A DNA stretch of 64,000 nucleotides. Source: Brachynemurus nebulosus (Eukaryota > Arthropoda > Insecta > Neuroptera > Myrmeleontidae). Below are positions 57,849-64,000 of this stretch, piece after piece. The stretch covers positions 14,487,501 through 14,551,500 of the forward strand of contig JAPWDM010000014.1 in the NCBI GenBank assembly GCA_035578155.1, in the 5' to 3' direction. The first letter of the stretch is position 1. Each line of letters begins with the position of its first letter. The position numbers were made by a program, and so were the translations under genes. Under the pieces are notes generated by a model. The model had not been told where the DNA came from, did not search any database, and saw only the letters and a program-made list of their open reading frames with translations.

Positions 57849-58158
57849 CCCTTTCGCTACTAGTGGTACTTAGAAGTCCAGTTTTTTTCTGCATTGAAAA
57901 TACCAGGAATAATTACTCTACTTTTAAGTATCTAAAAGTTTTTTCTATAAAATCTAATAGATACATTATAAATATGTTAAGCCATTAATCCCATTTAATC
58001 GTTATGTATCCTTATTATCAGATCTATGATATAACATACATTTTGTTGAACTAGATATTAAAATTTTATTTAACAAAAAAAAATGTGTTAGTAAAGTTAC
58101 TGGTACTTGTAAGTACCACTAGTAGTTAACCGACAAAATACATTCGGTAGTTAAGGGG
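57849..58158. mobile_element. 310-bp MITE with TTAA target, piggyBac-like
   Basis: TTAA flanks both sides (57845-57848 and 58159-58162). Ends start CCCTTTCGCTACT and CCCCTTAACTACC (right, reverse complement). An inner inverted pair 'ctactagtggtactta' / 'aagtaccactagtag' (57857 and about 58110) lies subterminally, as in piggyBac-type elements. No coding content. Confidence 0.65.
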
Positions 58159-58164
58159 TTAATT

Positions 58165-58495
58165 ACTACGATATAAACGGGAAGTATGTATGTACAACAG
58201 AATGTATACATACATCAATTTTATATTTGTTATAGGTACATATTATATGCGCAAAAACGAATCATGAAAAAAGAATCTTAACTGTGTGACGCCATTTAAT
58301 TGATTGCAGTGACTTGGTCGACACGAGTCATTAAGTTTTTCTGTTATAAGAATTGCTGTATAGTGTATACGACAATTTCGTTTATGTTTAGTATGTACTG
58401 ACACACGGTACAAGAACGTGCAAAATTAAATGGTAATGATTTTTTCTGAACATTGACAATAAATGACATTCATTCAACTCAATTCTTATTTTATA
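58165..58495. other. No gene seen
   Basis: AT-rich spacer with no supported feature. Confidence 0.4.
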
Positions 58496-58502
58496 AATTT
58501 TG

Positions 58503-58725
58503 TTTATCTACGACTACCATGAAATTGTTTATTTATTGTACAAAATACTATCTAGGTAAGCTATGTCTGTGCAAAATTTTGTACTTTACACGCAGCTATG
58601 CGTAAGGAAACACAGGACATTACACTTTTATTAATCTAAAGACATAATCTACATCTACATAATTTTAATGTATTGTATTCGTAACAAATTTATTTGTTGT
58701 GAATTTCATGTTAGTCGTAGATAAA
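58503..58725. mobile_element. Possible 223-bp inverted-repeat element
   Basis: 'tttatctacgactaccatga' then 'aatt' at the left is mirrored by 'aatttcatgttagtcgtaga' then 'taaa' at the right, about 25 bp with one or two mismatches. No clear target duplication. Confidence 0.5.
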
Positions 58726-58746
58726 GTATAGTATGTAACTCAGTCG

Positions 58747-58835
58747 TAAGGCATATTATACACTCGCGCAATTACGCACTCGTCGCTGTGTGGCTCTTCC
58801 GTAACTTTTTCGCTCGTGTGTAATATGCAACTTAC
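58747..58835. repeat. Inverted repeat around CpG-rich core
   Basis: 'gtaaggcatattatacactc' and (reverse complement of the right side) 'gtaagttgcatattacacac' are imperfect arms around 'gcactcgtcgctgtgtggct'. The 'actcg' words resemble those of the 490-bp repeat at 20753 and 35515. Confidence 0.5.
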
Positions 58836-58849
58836 AACCTCAATCACAT

Positions 58850-59420
58850 AATATGTTATTTAATGTCTGTGGAAAAAAAAAGAAAAAACTAACTGAACGG
58901 AAGTACAATTTTATTTATTAAATTCTCCTCTTTTACAAAACAGGTAATAATAATAGGTGTAAATGAGAAGGAAAAACTTAATAATTGAAATTTATTTGTA
59001 GAAACAACAGGAGCTTAAAGTTTTAATCCGTAATTTAAAATGTAAAATATTTTTCCACCTCCACAATAACCTGCAGTAGGCAGATAAATGAGATACAAAG
59101 AATGGTTAGTGATGATAATTTGAGGGGATGAGCTGTTTTTTTTTTTCTGTTCACATTAATTTCTTCATGTAGGAGTTAGGTGGGAGGGGGCTACTTAGGT
59201 ACTTTTCTCATTTTTCTTTTTTTAAACATAAAATATATACATGGTACTTTTTTTTAAAATTAAATAAATAATATTGTTTTGAAAACCCAAGAGGAATCAA
59301 AGAAAATCGTGTTTATTTTTAGCTCTATTTACGTACTGAAGCACGAGAATAAAAATTAAATTTAAAAATCCCTTTTGATGTTGGTATTACTGGAAATTTT
59401 AAAATAAAATTTCCTAAGAT
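58850..59420. other. No gene seen
   Basis: AT-rich DNA with no supported feature. Confidence 0.4.
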
Positions 59421-59428
59421 ACATTTAA

Positions 59429-59908
59429 AGCGGCCCCTACACGCTCAATAATATTGTGCAATCAACTTGTGCAATTTATTGAATTTCTCTCCAGACAGTT
59501 CAATAATTTTTAAAAGAAATTTGTACAATAAATTGAATGTAGGAATTGTACATTAATCTAATTGTTGTTTAATTCTAAATATTAAATGATAAAGACGTTG
59601 CGAAGCAGTAAATAAATAATTAGTCTTGCAAATTAATAAGTCAAACTGGTTCAAATAATAGCCATCAAATATGACATTACAAAATAATTAGCAAATCGAA
59701 ACTTAAACAAATAAAGTGGTATTGCGCAATAATATCTTCAGAGCCTATAGACGTTACAATATTCATTCATTGTACAATGTATTTCAAACTGTTTTTTATC
59801 AGCACAATATATTGTACAACTTTTCAATATAACCTACAGACGATTAATAATATTGTACAAGTACAACCTCAGATTTTGTGCAATATTATTGAGCGTGTAG
59901 AGGCCGCT
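59429..59908. mobile_element. 480-bp Harbinger-type MITE, well preserved
   Basis: Ends AGCGGCCCCTACACGCTCAA and AGCGGCCTCTACACGCTCAA (right, reverse complement) match over more than 30 bp ('taatattg'). TAA is duplicated exactly (59426-59428 and 59909-59911). The interior repeats 'caatatattgtac' and 'gtacaat' words. Very similar ends suggest recent insertion. Non-coding. Confidence 0.9.
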
Positions 59909-59919
59909 TAAGATAAACG

Positions 59920-61450
59920 TGCGTGGGCAACCTATTATTAAATCACAACAGCGTGATTGATCGTAAGTACAGTAGTCGTCAGAAGAATTTATACAGTGGA
60001 TAGGGACCGCAAAAGAGAAAAATCACACAAAAAAAAATATTCAAAAACTTCATAAATAGCTATGAAAAGTACAAGTTCCCTACAGATTGAAAAGGAAATT
60101 TTTATGCGTTGTATCGGGACCGCCCAAAAACCGTTTGATAAAATACATAACTCAAAACGCTCAAAATCTCACGATTTCCTTAAAATTTGCTTTTCTAAAC
60201 AAGATCAAGCATTAGTCTGTTTACACATGAAAACATTTTATTTCATTTTTATAACATTAAGAAATAGCCATAAATACATTTAGGTAAAGTAACTAATTGA
60301 TGCAATAATTTATATTCTTATGCAATGAACTAATTAAATGTTTAAAAACAATCAATAAGTAACTTTATCGCAATTTAATGTTTAATTTTCTTACCTTTCT
60401 CTCATTATTAATTTTGATATAGACATTTTGAAAATCGCAAAAAAAACAGTTTTTGCTGTAGGTACTCTTAAATATTAGTGTTTTATTCAATGTACTGTAG
60501 GCATGAATCTAAACCTTTGTCCCTTACGTAACTATAAAACAATGTAATATATACAATTGATCAAACATTATTAGTATTACTTACATAAAGAAACACAATA
60601 AATATTATATAATTCAAACTTGAATAAATCACTCACTCATTATTTTTACAAAACAGTTAACTAGGTATATGAAAACAAAGATATTTTTACGTTCACAATT
60701 AATTGAAATTTCAAGAACTTGAAATGGGGTTATTAAGGAAAATGTGTAGTTGAAATTATTTAATGGAAATAGTACGTAATAATAGTAAATAAATATTTTA
60801 AAAATAAAAAAAACACTTTTTTTATTTCCTTGTTAAAAATTTATAAATAAAACATTAAATAATTTTCACAGCGTACGCTTACAATACTAATGTAGTATAA
60901 ATTTAATGTGTTTTTTTGAACGTTAATGATGCAGTAAGTAATAATAATTACATTCGAAGAAATTTCAATTTTATTATTTTTGTATTGTTTGTCCTAACTA
61001 CAATTTTGTTAACGTCACTCCAAAATTCTTTGAATAAATACGTATGAAATTTGAAACTATTTACATCATAATGTTGTGCGGGTGACATTGAATTATTTAC
61101 ATTTCCTGCATCCAAAATTTTTATCAGTTCAATATCAAATATCTTGATAGTGAGAATTGCGCAAAATTTATAGTAAAAATTTTATAATATTATAAAAATT
61201 TACTACGTTTTGTAACATTTACAAGTTCTTTCATAAAAATTTTGATTACACAAACTAATCCACATCGAAATATTCCAGATTTTGAGAAATCGTTTGAGTT
61301 GATTAACATGAGTTAGGCATTTAGTATTTAAAAAAAAAAATTGTAATGACTGGGTTATTTAAATGTATTCAAAGGGAAGACGTAGTACTTTATGATACCG
61401 TAACAACTTTTGCAAAAAAATTATTTCTTGATATAATATTATTGCCTCAA
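59920..61450. other. No gene seen
   Basis: AT-rich DNA. A near-palindrome 'gtaaaaattttataatatta' followed by 'taaaaatttac' lies at about 61172-61202. The frames at 60062 and 61346 show no recognised domain. Confidence 0.4.
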
Positions 61451-61456
61451 AATATA

Positions 61457-62188
61457 AGGTATGTTCCAACAAACACTAGAATTTCCAATTCGAGTGAATC
61501 CAGTATTTTAAATTCGATAATGTCATTTGAAGGTCAAATCAAATTCAATTCAGAACTTCAGTTCGGTATTTAATATGTAGGAACGTTTATATTAATTCTT
61601 AGGGATTTGAAAAGATGTCTCTACTAGAGACTTGAGTTATGTATTCTATACCTTCCATACTATGAAGAATATTTACAAATAATATATCCACTAAAAAATT
61701 ATTTTGTACTTTAAAATACGTTAATATAATTTTTAAATAAAAAGTAAGAACTATTTTTTTTTTACTTTACTCCCAATTTTACTTTATTACTTACTAAAAT
61801 AATATAAATATTTATAAAATAAAAAATTTTAAATATACCAGTTTGCTAATTGTTAAAAAAATCCTATTATAGCATTTAATAAAGTCAAAAATTTGAAATT
61901 TGTCTTTTGACAGAACAATTCAAATTTAAAATTTGTCTGTTTATTATTTAAATTTTTAAATTATAAGGTTAAAAATTAAATTTTTGTTAATGTGCATGTC
62001 TAGGATTTGAAATACTTATTCTGAAGCAAGAATTTTAAAAATCAATTCGGGTGAGTTCTTGTTGGAACATAGAATTTCAACTTGTGTGTAAACTGGAATC
62101 ACAATTCTGCCTAGTTGGAACAGTAAAGTCATCTATGCGCATGCTCATTAAAACGAAAATTAATTCGAGTGTTTATTGGAACATACCT
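61457..62188. mobile_element. 732-bp TIR element, class uncertain
   Basis: Left AGGTATGTTCCAACAAACAC then 'tagaatt' and right AGGTATGTTCCAATAAACAC then 'tcgaatt' (reverse complement) are near-identical over 27 bp. ATA flanks both sides (61454-61456 and 62189-62191). Internal 'gttggaaca' words repeat the end motif. No coding remnant seen. Confidence 0.7.
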
Positions 62189-62199
62189 ATAATGAAAAC

Positions 62200-63285
62200 C
62201 TAACGTGACGAAACAATTCTAACAATAAGATCGAATTAATTTATACATTCAGTGCATCAGAAGCCTCCGAAACAGTATAGTATGGCGTATTTTGTCGACC
62301 TAGATACTATTTTTCTTTCATGTTTATGATAACTGTACTATTCAAAGCTATACATTTATATTTTGTGTTAGTCACCAGAAAATACAACGTTAAAGAATTC
62401 ACTTATGAAAATTTAGTTTTTATTTCAACGTATTTTCAATATAAAAACAAAATTGATAACACGATTTTTTTTTTTCGAAAACTTAATGAGATTAGTGGGT
62501 CAAGTGCTCCTTGGAATTGGTGAAATTTCTATTACTAATCGCACGATTACAACTCTTGAATGACATGTTCACACTGTGTCTACTACCCGTGAACACTTTA
62601 TGAGTGGAAAATGGCGCCAGAAGTTATACCTAAGTAATATTCGCATATTATATCACAAGTGATAAGATAACATTTTAATAAAGTATGTTTTATTTCAAAA
62701 TTCTTGAATATTTTACGTTCGTGATTGGATTTTTTTGTTCTTCAAAAAAAAGTTTTGAATTATTTATTAAAATGTATGAACTTTGTGTCATTACTTTTTT
62801 ACGTATGTTTCCAATTATGTAGGCGCAACAAAAAAAATACAATATTTTTCTGTGACGTCTTGGAACTTTTTTTTTTTTGACAAAAAATACTCGGAATTTC
62901 ATGAAAATAAACATAGGTAAATGTTTATCCCAAACAAAATGGATTTGTCAAGGGCATTGTTAATTTTGACAAAACAAAAAAAAAAATGCACAGAAGCTTT
63001 CCATCACTGATATCACAATTCCACGAAAATTTCCCTTGAAAAATTTCTACCACATTATTTACAATCAAATTAAGCAATCACAAAGATGGAAAGTTTCCAA
63101 GAGACCAAGGAGTATTCTAAATAAAATTGAGTATGAAAAAAACCATATATTTTTTAAAAATGGATTTCTTTTTACTGTAATTTTAGTGTAAATTCATGTA
63201 TTTCAAATATCTATCCCTAGATAGCGCAAGTTAATACAAGCGTTACTGCCACCATACGTGTCTACAACTATACGTATCTTGAAAT
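62200..63285. other. No gene seen
   Basis: AT-rich DNA with A and T runs. Short frames at 62320 and 62690 have no recognised domain. Confidence 0.4.
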
Positions 63286-63299
63286 TTTAATATCTCTAC

Positions 63300-63774
63300 T
63301 AGTGATGTCGGATAATTAATCGATTAATCGGTTTAGTCGATTAATTTTGTTTACATTTAGTCATTTTTTAGTCGACTATTTTACCCTCGACTAAATGACT
63401 AAAATAACTAATATTTTTTTAAATGACTAAAAACGACTAATTTAACAGTTTTTCTGCATTATTTATTAGACTCGAAAAAATTAAAACTACAAATTATTCT
63501 TTTGTATGATTTTTTACTTTTATGTGAATAATTCATTGTAATATGTATTTTTTTTTTTTGAAAAAATAAAAAATTGAAAATAAAAATCAATAATTAAATT
63601 CAAAACATTGTTTTGGAAAGAGTTACATAGGTTACCCTATTCATGAATTCGACTAAAAATTTAGTCGATTAATCGACTATTCTATGCTCGATATTTTCGA
63701 CTAATGACTAATTTTGTCGAAAAAACAACTTTAGTCGATTAATCGACTAACTGCATCTCGACTCGACATCACTA
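63300..63774. mobile_element. 475-bp hAT element with perfect 8-bp TSD
   Basis: Inverted ends TAGTGATGTCG and CGACATCACTA are perfect over 11 bp. ATCTCTAC is duplicated exactly (63292-63299 and 63775-63782). Both flanks of the body are filled with 'tagtcgattaatcgacta' type words in both orientations. The middle is AT-rich and non-coding. Confidence 0.92.
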
Positions 63775-64000
63775 ATCTCTACAGACTGTTGTAGTTCTTC
63801 AAAAATGATCTTAGCTCTTATTAATATCAAATTGTGGATTATATTAGTACACTTGAAAATAATAAATAAATCATTATTTTGACTTGACGGTTTGTAATTA
63901 TAATATAGTAATAAAAAGTGAAAAATGTTACATAGGAAAATTAACAATAAATAAAACAAAAATTTCTCTTATGCAATCTTTTAAATGTATTTCAAGGTAT

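Overview
This is AT-rich nuclear DNA from a repeat-rich arthropod genome, most likely an insect. No complete protein-coding gene is visible. The reasons are long (TA)n and (CA)n tracts, PIF/Harbinger elements carrying a MADF-domain gene, hAT, pogo and Tc1/mariner elements, microsatellite-bearing Helentron-type short elements, a Jockey/I-type LINE remnant, and many copies of the insect-type non-coding motif resembling 'gaaccgattttgatgaaatt'. No species can be named from the sequence. Almost every open frame is chance or lies inside a repeat; the coding remnants I trust are a Harbinger transposase N-terminus, a MADF protein fragment, a LINE reverse-transcriptase tail and a pogo-type DNA-binding domain. 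One short first coding exon of a host gene is possible near 48.9 kb.

Layout. 0-5 kb: tandemly duplicated decayed repeats, a Helentron-like element with a 90-bp TA core, and an inverted repeat pair. 5-16 kb: short inverted-repeat transposons (5.6, 6.6, 10.2, 12.7, 13.6 and 14.4 kb) and two unusual palindromic elements with 10-13-bp target duplications (10.64 and 12.95 kb). 15-27 kb: hAT elements (15.3, 16.2, 19.8 and 25.1 kb), a Helentron-like element (17.0 kb), Helitron-type ends (24.3 kb) and a Harbinger-type MITE (23.2 kb). 27-34 kb: a cluster of Helentron-like copies; the ones at 31.3-32.8 kb interrupt a Harbinger element (30774-33132), which is followed directly by a second Harbinger MITE (33136-33591) sharing the same TTA duplication. 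34-48 kb: scattered hAT, Tigger-like, mariner-like and TTAA elements and the LINE remnant. 48.4-49 kb: a locally GC-rich, low-repeat stretch followed by a possible 5' UTR, ATG and splice donor, the best candidate for a host gene start. 50-64 kb: a 1.35-kb pogo-like element, a hAT with a nested Helentron-like copy, piggyBac-like and mariner-like MITEs, a very clean Harbinger MITE (59.4 kb), a TIR element (61.5 kb) and a clean hAT (63.3 kb).

The window is a record of transposition into probable intergenic or intronic DNA. Nesting gives relative ages: the hAT at 54.8 kb is older than its Helentron insert, the Harbinger at 30.8 kb is older than the inserts at 31.3-32.8 kb, and the palindromic element at 10.64 kb appears younger than the MITE it abuts. 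The main unexplained signals are the palindromic elements with one-sided tails, three hammerhead-ribozyme-like motifs, a perfect 146-bp palindrome inside a Helentron-like element, and candidate promoters at 19.16, 41.44 and 48.5 kb. All coordinates and motif matches were read by eye; no database search was possible.
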